NCBI GenBank assembly: GCA_029962745.1
Contig: CM057156.1
Location: 31,027,613 to 31,091,612 of the forward strand
Source: Echinometra lucunter
Taxonomy: Eukaryota; Echinodermata; Echinoidea; Camarodonta; Echinometridae
Length of the DNA: 64,000 bases
Direction: 5' to 3'
Shown here: positions 34,908 to 47,193 of the stretch, in pieces
Layout of the letters: every line of letters begins with the position of its first letter
How positions within the stretch are numbered: the stretch's first letter is position 1
Position numbers and translations under genes: made by a program
The notes under the pieces: model-generated
The model's database searches: none
What the model saw: only the letters and a program-made list of their open reading frames with translations
Told to the model about the DNA's origin: nothing

Positions 34908-37900
34908 TAAGAAATAACAAGACATATTTTACCGAACAGGGTACTAACAGCATACCTCAGATTATATGTATTATATAGATATCTATTCTTACTGACAAAC
35001 TGGATTTTTCGTCTGATAATACACAAAACATGGTAATCATTCTATTTAGTAATTCGTTAAAGAAATAAATGCAATACACATAGTGTGTCACGATAAAAAT
35101 TACTTATATTACTAAAACAATGCATCATATCAACGATTCATTCCCATCATATTCTTATCAAACATCAGTCATTATAATATTCAATTCGAATGTCCTGATG
35201 AAGACTTCATAACAGTCACCATGCAGAACTACTTATCAATTTCTATGTACATCTTCCATGATGTAATCAAAGATAACTAAGCAATAGGAGCAGATAAATC
35301 ATATGAATTTCAGCGTTTATATTTGATTCCTCCTTTTTCTATCCTCGCTGAGCTTTCTAGATCTCAAACAAGGTCCCCTAAAGAGCACTATTTGCCTAAG
35401 GATGTGGTCAGCGCAGCTTGGTGTAGCCTTACATTTCATTATCTAGGTGAAGTGAGGCAGATTATATCGCGAAGATCCAAACACCTTAAGGGTGTTTAGA
35501 AGTTTGATGATAGTTACTTTCCTACCCAACGTACAAAAGTAGGGCAGGATTCGACTTGACGATTATCGACGATGAGAACAAATTGCACACATCTTTTAAA
35601 TTAAAAAAAAGACGAAAAAAAAAGAAGAGAATTGTTTATGAGACGGAGTTGTCTGGTATTACTTACCATTAGACCTACTGTAATGAGTACTTTTATATTC
35701 AACTTCCTCGATAAGACTGTGGAGGAATAACTCAAAAGAATCTTATCCTAACGTACATCTCACGGAGAGTCATCTTCGGATACGTTATACGACATTGCAA
35801 TGTTCGCACGTTTTAAAGGAGATGTACGAGGCTTTTACCTTAAGAAGATTTTCTAAAGTCTTTGGAATTGTTTACTTTATGTAATGTACTTCAAAACAAA
35901 GAATTATCCATACACTAAGTATAATTCTTTGAAAAGTAAACTTTCATAAGCTGATAAGAGTACACTCTCACCTCAGTATCTGTAACCATGGTGAATGGCA
36001 TGACTGGTAAACTATCCCAATAACTTTCCACGGACCAAGACTGCACGCAGTGACACTTCTTTATTTGTATTACTTATCATTTCGAAATCGAATATGCAGA
36101 AAGCACAATATCATTTTTTCTGGAAAGATCGGACTTGAAAAATATTATATCCGTCAACTTTGCTGCGCTGGGGATAAGCTTGAACACAAAGCTTATGACA
36201 TCACATTTGGTTCTAGTGCAGTAAGCAGTCATCAAAATATTGATTAAGATGATTTGGACTATTGAACAAAGAGTGCACAACGAGATTCTGCAAAGAAATG
36301 AAACAATGTTTGTACGTCATATGATTTTATACTTCTGTTACTATCATTGATACTGTTATTGATGAGCTGTACAAACACATACACATACACTCAAGAAGCA
36401 ACAGCCATTGGAGTTTTGCGTCAGCCTCTGAGTCAGCAAAATAATAAATCTGAAGAAGGCCAACTAGAGCCGAAAGCTTATCAACAACACGCACCTGTGA
36501 TCCTGCCTCATCTGTACCAGACGTACCTTTTCCTCATACACATGTATATATAACTTGTTGTATGTGTGAAATATATAGATCTGATCACCATAAACGACCA
36601 TTAAGGCAATCAAACAAGAAGTTTCAAATCACGTTTTGTGTAGCTCAACTGTCTTATGATTAGATCTAATGGTAGTGCACTTTCTTGATCTACACAGTGA
36701 AATGTTTTTAATGACTTTTAGATTCGCATTGCTTTAGCTTATTCTAATAACTAATAACTGAATTTAGCCCAAAACCATACAAAAGAAATGACCTTACAAG
36801 ATGGTTCCTACATACAAAAAGACAAAGATATCACAAAATGAATTGTGGAGGTACGAAGAGATTGATTTATCATTTGAGAGATTAACAGACATTGGTTAAC
36901 ATTGTTATGATTTAAAAAAAATCTTGTTTTGATACTTGAAAATGGGATAACATAAGGGTTATAGTGTAAAATACCAGTCTGAAAGTTTCAAAGCATAATA
37001 TCCACAGGAAGTATTTAAATATAAAGAAAGGGAACCAATGGTTTGGAAAATATACGAGGGTCGGTTGCACAGAATACACATAAGGAGTGGTCCTCTTAGT
37101 GATTGTCTCGTGAGACGAAGGATAATAAATCGCCGTTTGCGGTCTAACTTACACTTGTTCATTCCAAACTATGGTTGGTTTCAGGGTTTTGAGTACAAAT
37201 ATAAGAACTCATACAGATGTTTCATCTTAGTTTGAGAATTTTTTTAAATCAGCTACTCACAAAGTTAGCCAATGCCTTAAAGTGTGGCTGTTTTGTAATA
37301 CTAGTCCTCGTAAGCCACCTAATAACAACGATTGAAGTGCCGAATCAACCTTCTGCAAAAGTGCTGCCGTCATGCCAACTAAACTGTAGCCTTCCTTATT
37401 CTCATTATTTCTTTAGTGATTAGGCTTATCTTCATTAGATATGAACCTACCGTTTCCCTAGTCATTCATTCACATGTCGAAAAAAAAAGTGTGGGGATAT
37501 GGAACTTTCATCTGTGATGAAATCTTATGTCGTGACTGCGTTAAATGTCAACCTCACTATTCTGGTGCGTGACAAATCTGTTGCTCAAATCTCTCAAAAG
37601 TGAATACTTTGCGACGATTATAAGTAATCCTACAATTATCTACCGTGTTGTATTTATGCATTAAAGCACGGAGAGGTGTATGATATGATATAAACTATGC
37701 CTCTGAAGCGAGGAGTTACGACGTCTTTTTCTCAGGATCTGATTACCGATTGCGTGAAAGGCCTGTGTAACTATTAACTGGGTATAAACGTTTGTTAAAA
37801 TGTTTTTGCTTCGATTTCATGCAGCATGGGCTTTTGGAGCTTTATAATACACATTATAGGTATCGAGAATCAGTGGATCACCCTGGTAATCTGCGTATCT

Positions 37901-38002
37901 AATGCATACACGACCATGAAAAATTGTGTATAATGATACACAATTTTAAAAATGTGTATGTAATGCATACACAAAGTGAAAAATTGTGGATACATACACA
38001 CA
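34908..38002. other. gene-free AT-rich DNA
   Basis: No gene is recognised in about 3.1 kb. A small hairpin, CAAAGAATTAT with its inverse 13 bp away, lies at about 35899-35933. Near 37910-38000 short GTGTAT/ATACAC motifs recur with alternating orientation. Confidence 0.45.
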
Positions 38003-38652
38003 CTGGAAATCTGTTATGTAATTTCATTTCATTTCATTTCATTTATTGGTTTTTGCAACATTTTCACTAACAAAGATCTCGAAAAGAAAATACATATTTG
38101 GAATTTGACATAAAGATAATGAACAAANNNNNNNNNNNNNNNNNNNNNNNNNNNNNNNNNNNNNNNNNNNNNNNNNNNNNNNNNNNNNNNNNNNNNNNNN
38201 NNNNNNNNNNNNNNNNNNNNNNNNNNNNNNNNNNNNNNNNNNNNNNNNNNNNNNNNNNNNNNNNNNNNNNNNNNNNNNNNNNNNNNNNNNNNNNNNNNNN
38301 NNNNNNNNNNNNNNNNNNNNNNNNNNNNNNNNNNNNNNNNNNNNNNNNNNNNNNNNNNNNNNNNNNNNNNNNNNNNNNNNNNNNNNNNNNNNNNNNNNNN
38401 NNNNNNNNNNNNNNNNNNNNNNNNNNNNNNNNNNNNNNNNNNNNNNNNNNNNNNNNNNNNNNNNNNNNNNNNNNNNNNNNNNNNNNNNNNNNNNNNNNNN
38501 NNNNNNNNNNNNNNNNNNNNNNNNNNNNNNNNNNNNNNNNNNNNNNNNNNNNNNNNNNNNNNNNNNNNNNNNNNNNNNNNNNNNNNNNNNNNNNNNNNNN
38601 NNNNNNNNNNNNNNNNNNNNNNNNNNNAAACTGGAAATCTGTGTATGTAATT
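38003..38652 (-). mobile_element. retrotransposon insertion interrupted by an assembly gap
   Basis: ACTGGAAATCTG followed by TATGTAATT occurs at 38003-38024 and again at 38630-38652, with a one-base indel. This is a 22-23 bp target-site duplication. Immediately inside the left copy is a (ATTTC)n run (38022-38045), the complement of an (AAATG)n tail, so the element lies on the minus strand with its 3' end at left. About 80 bp of 3' UTR follow and then exactly 500 N (38128-38627), a placeholder size. The true insert length is unknown. Apparent frames spanning the N run are artefacts. Confidence 0.7.
38128..38627. other. assembly gap (500 N)
   Basis: A run of exactly 500 N indicates a gap of nominal size. 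Confidence 1.
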
Positions 38653-40448
38653 AAGTCTATTCAAACATAACTCACCTCTCACTTAGCCCACAGACATCCA
38701 CAAGCTTGTATTTCCTTATTTCATCATCAGAAGCCATCATCAGAGGCAGTTATTAGTTAGTAGCATAGCATTGCGTCATTTTGCTGATTACCACTTGGGA
38801 AATGGGTCTGATAGGGAATTATACACCCTGTAATCAGCTTGAGCAACCGTCGGTAGGCAGAGATCACGCTTGGCAGTGTTTGAATGGTGACTTCGAATGG
38901 CCCAGCTTCGCTCCGCAACCTCACACATGGTAGTGCTTAATACATAGACCAGAGGAGAAATCCCAACGTCCTGTCAAACAACACTTTAACACTATTGCAA
39001 CCAGTGAGCTTCATTATCTGGAAGTCGAAGTCAGTGAATAAGACAGATAGAGAGAACAGTTTGTATTTTTGGTGGTTTGACCGAAACCCTTTTTTTTTTT
39101 TTTTTAATTTTGACCGTTCGGTTTCCGAATAAAGTGGTAATATAAAATTTATACAAGAAAAGTTCTTAAATCATCATTTTGTTCATAGGGTTATGCATTA
39201 AACGCGAGCACATGTTAGTTCGTGGAAAGGACAGAAGAAGCCACTCCAACACTGCGAAAACTGGGCGATGACGGGACTCGTATCAGGCATGGCGATAAAA
39301 TGGCAAAGTCATGACTGCCTGATCAAATTGACAAAGTAAGTGATGTTGCTTTGGTGAATAAGTGAACTGACATAAACCGTTATCATATAGAATGTTTCCA
39401 TTTTATCATCTCGATGAAGATCTCAAGAGTAATGGTGATTCTCAACAACCTCTACCTCTACTGTCACTGTATAAGTCTGTCTCCTCGTCCCTGCTTCTGT
39501 TCCTTTGATTGTAGGTCCCATACTCTTGCGGATAATTTCCATTACGCTAACGAATTCTCGACTTCGACCCTAAGCGTGACATTTTACCTAACCTTAACCA
39601 TAGAGATATTCTAAAAACTTAAACATAAAAAACAACAACAAAAAAAAAACACGTTACCAACAGCTTTAAGGAGAAAGAATAAAGAGAAAACATTTAAATC
39701 CCTGTTCAAAATTAAGAAATATCGTTTGTTGTTTTTGAAAGCTATTATAAACATTGATGTACTTTTCCCTATGATTTCTAGATTGTAGATTCAAATGTCT
39801 ATACTGAATTTGATTTGAAATAAATGAACGAAGAAGATTTTTTTTCTGTAATATCAGTTATTCCCAGAGTACTGAGCATCAAGTAAATCATTGTAATACG
39901 ATCTTCATCATGATATGGACACTCTCATATTACGACACATCATAACATGGCATACGTGAAAGACTTATATCTGTTATCTAGGGTAGCTAGGAATATCGCA
40001 GGCACATTAGAAGCTGGTAATACAATAAGGTAATAATCATCCGATTTTGTGAATTCCAGTGGGATCGTGCAAAACAAATAATATCCCCTTTCCTCATATT
40101 CAATCTTTGTAGCCTAACGGTGCCTTGTGGAGCATACTGAATCTGTAAGAGAAAACCCTTTTGTGATTACAGAAGATTATGGATAGACACTTCATAATAC
40201 CCTGGATAAAACCTAGATTAAACAGGAAGAATTTACTACGTGAAAGTAGATTTTATAGCATTACCTTTCAAATCACCTTAAAGTGATTAAACAATGGTAT
40301 TTTTTTTGGGGGGGGGATATATGATCGAGAATAGAATTCTAAGAAGAATAACATTAAAAACCTGATGATTTTCAATTGAAATCAATGCATTTTGGCTAAT
40401 TTTCTCATAAAAAGTCAAGAGTTGACCACAAAATTTGAGTATGAGGTA
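38653..40448. other. gene-free DNA
   Basis: No gene is recognised. A T17 run lies at about 39090-39106, flanked by an imperfect GGTTTGACCGAAAC / GACCGTTCGGTTTC pair. Confidence 0.45.
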
Positions 40449-40600
40449 TGACGTAAAAGTGGGTACCCAGCTTCGCGCATTGCAGTTGTGCTGCGCGCTA
40501 GACTGTACAATATGTATTATACCTTGCGCGCATTTTGCTAGAATTGCGCGACAAGGTACCCACTTTGACGTCATTTTGACGTCAAAGTGGGTACCCAGTT
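40449..40600. mobile_element. short TIR element plus a third TIR copy
   Basis: TGACGTAAAAGTGGGTACCC at 40449-40468 is answered by GGTACCCACTTTGACGTCA ending at 40573, enclosing a GCGC-rich roughly 85-bp core. Three bases later a third copy, TGACGTCAAAGTGGGTACCC, begins (40577-40596), so two head-to-head copies form a hairpin across 40555-40596. A TGACGTCA palindrome (CRE-like) is at the junction. The open minus-strand frame here (40287-40721) is a by-product. Confidence 0.65.
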
Positions 40601-41878
40601 GAAACTGGGTCACAGCTGAGGGGTCAAAAATATCCCGAAATCTTACCATATTTGGGGGTTTCCTTGGCAACACGACTTTTAAAAAAACTTTAGACAGATG
40701 ATTTTCTGCTAATAAAATCATGCTCTTTTAAATGAACTAACATTGTTTCGGCATTGGGTACCCCTTTAAGTGGAACAATAAAATTGATTGATCAAGCAGG
40801 CACATGTGCAAAAGCTTCATCTGTTTAACGAGTAAGGTAAATGGGCCACCTAGTTTCTTAATACTGATTTCATGAGTTCGATGATGTTGTATTTCAGATT
40901 CACCCAGTCAAATATGTTAAAGAGAAGAAAATGATAACTTTTACAAGCTCATTTTATCACTGCTTGAAGGTTAATGAAGGATGTTTGTTTGGTGGTTGGA
41001 TACAACTGCATCTGTTTTGGTCAGGTATGTTTTTCTTAACCAGGATTTCATTATCTACAAAGCAATTTCGTTGATTTATATGACAAAAATGGCATTTATC
41101 TTTGTAAAAATAATTAAAGCAGTGATCGATTTCATTGAAATAAATAGGATATATTCGACAAAGCTGTGAACAACTTTGGTGCTCACGCGGGAGAGTGCGA
41201 ATCAACACATTGCTGCATAATGTATCGCCTCAAGAATTCGTAAGTTTTTCTCCATCTGCCGGGACGAAATTCGAGATAAAGGACCCAACTTGTGCATTTT
41301 AATATTCGCTTGGCAATGTTTACTTTAGAATCCGGTCCCCTAGGACTATGGTAGTGTCGACAGAATTAATGCGAATACCTACACACTTTCGAAATCACTT
41401 CATGCTGAGGTTTGACTGAAGTGCAAGCCAGAAGTCTAGAGGCAATCTAAGTTATTGCAAGATCAAGGAAGCTGAGAGAGAGTGACTATGTCTTATCGAC
41501 TTCTCTCTGTAATCCATACATAGCTGGAGCAGGTGTTCTAGATGAATACCATGAAATGATACACCAAATGATATCGATCAAATTAAACGTAGATGCAGAA
41601 ATAGATTTACTTGGCACAGTCCACTCAAATTATCTCTCCTCTCTTGATATTCTATAACATGACCATTTAGTGTTGATGATTACACCCGTACGTCACTATT
41701 TTAAATTCACCATATCGTTATTTTCCCTGTAATCGATTGCAGGCTTGCAAATTGACCACACACTATCCAATTTCTGGCCTTGAAAGGGCGATATGGATTC
41801 AGTCTTTTGCTAAAGACTGCAACCATGCATAAATTGCTTACATTAAGATTTAATCAGAATGCAAAAACGATATGAAGT
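40601..41878. other. gene-free DNA
   Basis: Overlapping antiparallel frames at 40957-41208 are unrecognised. I see nothing else. Confidence 0.45.
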
Positions 41879-42628
41879 ACGCTTGGCTGAGCTGTAACTT
41901 CAAGGGGTAGAATATAAACTTATAAATAGAATACGGGAGAGGGGTGTTGGAGAGTATATTAAAGAGGAATGAAACCTAGGCATCAGGGTACTCTACGTGA
42001 ATAGAGGTGACCAAGAAGGGTAAAGAGTGAAAGTTTGAGCAAAACCAGACAACCCGTTCAAGAGTTATGAATTTTCAAAGTTTCAGTAAATCCCTATTAT
42101 GGTGATCCTTAAGTTGGTAACTTTGTCAGCATCTGTGAGCCATAATAGTGGACAACTCTCCATTCATTTTGTGTACAAATTTTCAACAAATTTGATCAAT
42201 ATGACATATCAAATCTGGAAGCAACAAAATTCTTCTCCAAATGCTTGCAGAATTGATGCAGCCATGTCATACCTGAACAACAAATCAAAAGAATTTCAAT
42301 TTTTCTTAAAAATGAAGAAAATGTGAAATTCTCTTTACAAAATGAATGCAGAGTTGTCCACTATGACATCACAGATGCTGTCAAAGTTGCCAAATCAAGG
42401 ATCTCCATGATAGGGATTTACTGAAACTATACAAATTCATAACTCTTGAACGGCTTGTCCGATTTTGCTCAAACTTTCACTGTTTACTCTTCTTGGTCAT
42501 TTCTGTTCACTAAAAGCACCCTGATGCCTGGGTTTCATTCCTCTTTAATATACTCTCCAACACCCCTCTCCCGTATTCTATTTATAAGTTTATATTCTAC
42601 CCCTTGAAGTTACAGCTCAGCCAAGCGT
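41879..42628. mobile_element. 750-bp palindromic (foldback) element
   Basis: The left arm from ACGCTTGGCTGAGCTG (41879) and the right arm ending CAGCTCAGCCAAGCGT (42628) are inverted copies for about 300 bp each. The outermost 98 bp are identical. Divergence rises towards the centre and matching stops near 42180 and 42340, leaving a 150-200 bp loop. The plus frame at 42099-42326 lies in the element and is not protein-like. No transposase is present. Ends are sharp, but no clear target duplication is seen. Foldback or Mutator-like non-autonomous elements have this form. Confidence 0.85.
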
Positions 42629-43867
42629 GAATGCAGGGAACATATGTCAGGAAACTCCTATCTTCCTATTTCTTTCCTGGCCTGTTGTCTAGCCTCCCCC
42701 CCCCCCCGCCTTCCCGTGGAAGAACAGAAACAAATCATCCCGGAATGATAAGTACAAATTTAGTCTTTAACTCATTACAAGCCTTCCGCTGAACCTATCG
42801 CATCACCCCCCCCCCCTCCTCAAACTGATTACAGTACACGTAACAGTAAACTTAACGCTCAACGCTCTTATTTCTTAGCGCACGTTTGAGCCTTTATCGT
42901 ACTGTGTGCAATCTAAATTTTTCTTCTTCTGTTCATCTCTGAATGTGCTCAGCATGCAAGTCTTCATCTTTCATTAGATCAAACCGAAAAACGGTAGCTT
43001 GGTTGCATGATAATAAGTGCCCAATAAATCAATGCTGCTCTATTCAAGCAAGAATAAAGAAGAGAAACGATAACAGAAAAATCAAAACATGCAACATTAC
43101 GCATGATGTCACATTTGCTGCCTCATTCAGCACTTCAGAACTTCATAGGAATATGAGGGTAGTCTGCAGACACATACCCTATTTTTACACTTAAACATAA
43201 CTCTACAGAAACCTTGAGTGGGACCTAAATTTGCTGTGTCAGGGGCAGCTATAGTAGAGTAACCTCACAGAGCTCAATTAGTCTTATATTCCTTACATTA
43301 ATCGGTCTTTCTACTGACAGGGTTTGTGCATGCAAGCTATTATGAGACGGGAAGAGGTACGGTATACCGACCAGGGGTTGAAACTGCCAATATTTAAAAA
43401 AAAGACCCACTTCGAATGATTTTACACAGTGTATAGGATGAGAAAGTAAAAGAACAAGCAACGTGCTGTGTTCAAATGTGCATGATCCATTTTGTTTTGG
43501 TAAGACGAAAAAATAAAAAGGCGTGAAGAGTACGCCTTAAATGCAGGTCACGTGATGTGAAATTAGCCAAACAAATGCCCAGCTTCTTTCCTGTCAACAT
43601 CAAGACGTATATTGCCGTGATAGTACAGGCGACTACCCTAAAAAAAATTAAATCAGGTTTCAAAAGTTTCAAAAGGTAAACCTCATCTTGTGAATTCCTG
43701 TCCATGTGGTCATCGATCTGTAAGACTTCTTTATAACCGTATACATGGTATACACACACACACACGCATACATCGACACAAATATAAAGAAATTTGACAA
43801 ATGCAAACAACTGTGGCAACTCCCTTGTAAATAATAAACACTAAAAGAAATTTTCCCCTCTTCATTT
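42629..43867. other. gene-free DNA with two C-runs
   Basis: C12 at 42696-42707 and C11 at 42806-42816 are 100 bp apart. An unrecognised plus frame lies at 42943-43194. (CA)n at 43752-43765. Confidence 0.45.
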
Positions 43868-43873
43868 CTTTCA

Positions 43874-43874
<1 letters not shown>

Positions 43875-43913
<39 letters not shown>

Positions 43914-43926
43914 GCACACACATACA
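43875..43926. repeat. (TA)n-(CA)n microsatellite
   Basis: A pure (TA)n run, 43875-43910, passes into CACGCACACACATAC directly before the left end of the inverted-repeat element at 43930. A mirror arrangement is at 44611-44674. Confidence 0.95.
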
Positions 43927-43929
43927 TAA

Positions 43930-44611
43930 TGCAGCAATGTAAATATTCACATGAAGGTCGACTTGATATCTGGCCACCTCAAGTCGGCAGACCTCAAGTC
44001 GGCAATTAAATTTAAAAAAATTACGAGTAAATACAGTATTGCCTAGAGTTATTGTTTACGTCAAACCGCGTCAAGGTTGACTTGAAGTCATCAACGGGTA
44101 GTATTTGATAACCCAGGGGTATCGCTTACATATTAGGATTTAACTTTTTGCTGGGGCGGGTGAAAGGGATGGGGTACAGGACTGAAAAGTCTTTTTTTTT
44201 CAAAGTTCACCAAGGTTGCTTTTGAGGTCACACATTAGCAGACCATAAGTTGACTTCTAGTTGTCAGATTTTTTTGGTTTATGTTCAATTTAAAGTGTTC
44301 CCCATTTCTTCTGTCTCTTCTTTTTTTTTTTTTTTTTTGGGGGGGGGGATCTTGGGTCCAATTTACTTAGAGTTATAGTTTAGGTCACATGGTTGACTTG
44401 AAGTTATCAATAGCTAGTATTTGGTAACCCACGATATCGCTTCCATTCGAGTATAGTGAACAGGCAGCCTTACATTACGGCCTATACATGTATACTGTGT
44501 TTGCTCGTAAAATTTTGTAAGTTCCGTTGTAATGGTTGTCGACTTGAGGTCTGCCGAGCTTGAGGTGGCCAGACCTCAAGTCGACTTTCATGTGGGTGTT
44601 CCCATTGCAGC
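43930..44611. mobile_element. inverted-repeat element with internal direct repeats, bounded by TA/CA microsatellites
   Basis: TGCAGCAATG at 43930 is answered by CATTGCAG ending at 44610. The arms 43930-44004 and 44535-44611 share CACATGAA(G/A)GTCGACTTGA and CTGGCCACCTCAAG plus a CAGACCTCAAGTCG repeat. Inside, 44044-44127 and 44368-44442 are diverged direct repeats (TAGAGTTAT.GTTTA, TTGACTTGAAGT, ATATCGCTT). A T18-G10 block lies at 44321-44348. Both ends abut (TA)n and (CA)n tracts. No coding frame is present. Confidence 0.75.
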
Positions 44612-44644
<33 letters not shown>

Positions 44645-44674
44645 CACACACACATACACAACACACACACACAT
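44611..44674. repeat. (TA)n-(CA)n microsatellite
   Basis: Imperfect (TA)n, then CACACACATACACAACAC; it mirrors the tract at 43875-43926 on the other side of the element. Confidence 0.9.
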
Positions 44675-46240
44675 ACGTATCAGGGTATTACTGCATGTGT
44701 CATGACACATACGTGCTGTTTGCCTACCTTTCTTTTCCAGTAGGAAAGTGCACAGGAAAACCTGAAACACTCTCTACGGATATGCTCCTATTCGCCACGG
44801 ATATAGCAAAAACCTTTTGCATGTGTGACTGCTGAGTTCATCAATGTGAGAAACCTTAAAGCGATTCGGTCGCATTTCACTCAACGCACAGAACAGCTGC
44901 AGCAGTCAACAATCTGTAGAACAATTGCCTTGCAGTGATACCTGCTACTGATAAAGATGATACAATGCGCATACACAGTGGAAGAGCAACTCCTGTTCAA
45001 AACCGAACGGTAGATCGGCGAAATGAATGATAAAGTGAAGGTATAATTGTCGGATCAGCTTTTCTAATGGAAATATTGAAAACACATCAATATGAAAGCT
45101 ATGATGAAGTAGTGATAAGATAAAATTTGCTTTTTGTAACCATGCTTAAATCACGAACATTATAGCAGAGAACAAGATCAAATTTAAAGCATAAATTTCA
45201 TAAAATGGGTTTATCTCCCATATTTTGCTGAATCGTTAATAAGGAGCATAGATTCGCGTCAGGTTTATGTAGAGACACATTAATCGATTGCCTGATTAAA
45301 CATGAATTGAACATAAAATTAGCAATCTTTCAGAGGTCATGCAGACTACTCTTATTACACAAATGCGTTGCGGTGCCCTAAATTTCGTTTTTATCTTTTA
45401 CCTAGTATTTTTTTGCCTTTTCGGTACATACAGTCTAAATCCGTATTTTGCATTGCCTTCCATAGTGCATAGGAGCTGTATACGTAAGAAGCATACTATT
45501 TTAACTTCACGCATTACGTTGCAACTTTGTTCAAATGTAACACGTAAGTTCCAATCATTTATGCCCTGACTTAAGATCTGCTCGCCCGCAAATTGATGTT
45601 GGCGACCTACTTCTATCGATCCATTTGAAATGGAATTTTTTTCCCAGAAGGCCGATATCAAAATATTCCAACGCTTAACGTGGCCTTTTGATATGTCGGA
45701 GCAAGGCCACTCGATAGAGCGAAACATATTTTGTATATAAATCATCGTTGTAAATACTGCGGTCATTCCCCACTTGTAATTTGGGTGGGCTCCAGTGACA
45801 AATAGGTGAATATTGTTCGAAGGTTTCACACGGTTTCCTTTTTTTTTTCCTAAAGATTAATCGCTTAACCTGTTTAATCTAGCAAATTCATACATTAGAA
45901 ACATGTTGAAAATAACTGTTGACTGTAGACACGGGGGTATTAAGTGATACAGAAATAGGACTACTGGGATGACCCTCGTCCATCTTTTGGACATGAACAA
46001 TCAAGAAAGCCCCATCTCTCTGAGCAATGAGATAAATAAGAATATTCTTGACATTGAGGAAATCAAAAACGATAATAGCCAGATTTCATATACGATCACA
46101 ACTGCGTACAGCCTTTAATTTTTTTCCATTACGAAGGAAAGGGAATTTGGTCGGATCTTTCGGCTATTCGTGGTGTCATTTCCAGCCGACTTTATTGGAA
46201 GCTAAATTGTTAACACGTTCTAGATAAATATATGTAGTAA
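44675..46240. other. gene-free DNA
   Basis: A 144-codon minus-strand frame (45398-45829) is open but has no domain, signal or compositional mark of a gene. At this base composition about one such frame per window is expected by chance. Confidence 0.45.
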
Positions 46241-46281
46241 GAGAGAGGGTGTGTGTGAGAGAGAAAGAGAGAGCGAGAGAG

Positions 46282-46317
<36 letters not shown>
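46241..46317. repeat. (GA)n microsatellite
   Basis: GA repeats with GT, GCGA and GATA interruptions. Confidence 0.95.
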
Positions 46318-46320
<3 letters not shown>

Positions 46321-47092
46321 CAAAAAGGGAGCGCCAGTTTGCTTGTAAACGTTTATCTGCCATATTCTTTCTGTCCATATTCGGTTTGAAATTATCCAAG
46401 CATCAATTGCACAAACAGACGTGGCTGTAATTTCGTGGTAAGTAATTTGCGAAAATTGTATGCTCATTAGTCCCTCGTGTCTAATAAAATTGGTCGTATT
46501 TGTAGGCTAAGAGATATTGGAGAGAAACGTAAACAATATGGAAGATGTTATTCATAAAACAAAATCTATGACTTTGATGATAGATATATCTTGCCACCCG
46601 AAACATACAAAAATAGCCCAAAGGTGCGGAGGAAAGCGATGGTTCTAAAGCATCCTCGCACCTTCTTCTACCTTTCTTTCATTTTGAAGAAAACCTTTAA
46701 CACAAATTTTAAGACTCAAACTCAAAGTGCAATACATAAATAAAGAAAAATATTAGAAAAAGGTAAACAATGAATCTACTTGAAATATTAAAAATGCATT
46801 AAAATGGTCCGGATGTTCGTATTGGCTAACAAGTCATTTCCTACTACTTTAATGAAATACATTGATATGATAGATATACAAATCGGGAAAACCCAAAATG
46901 AGGTAATTCATTAGGAAATCCATACAGCTTGTAGCTTGAAATGATAAATGTCAATTACAGGTAGTTATTTTCCTTGGGCTTGGATTTTAGAACGTGTAAA
47001 TCGCAAGTTTTGGTGCGTTTGTATCGCATAGCGAGCAACATTCTCCATAAACATGCATTCCCTACCACTACAGCAGAGCGTACGCACGCAGA
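46318..47092. other. gene-free DNA
   Basis: I see nothing coding or repetitive that I can support. Confidence 0.4.
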
Positions 47093-47193
47093 AACACACA
47101 CACACAAACACACACACAACGCACACCCTCACACACCCCTCACGCACATCACACACACCCACAAGCGCACATCACACACACTCTCACGCACAT
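47093..47193. repeat. imperfect (CA)n microsatellite
   Basis: CA repeats interrupted by CG and CT dinucleotides over about 100 bp, roughly 0.7 kb upstream of the receptor exon. Confidence 0.95.

Noticed and set aside
38029..38682. Long frames across the N run on both strands
   Set aside because: They exist only because N codons are not stops.
40287..40721. A 144-residue minus-strand frame
   Set aside because: It runs through the short inverted-repeat element at 40449-40600 and matches no family.
44044..44442. CRISPR-like or satellite array
   Set aside because: The direct repeats are two diverged copies inside a eukaryotic inverted-repeat element, without regular spacing.
45398..45829. A 143-residue minus-strand frame
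   Set aside because: No domain, signal or membrane features. About one frame of this length is expected by chance in a 64-kb AT-rich window.
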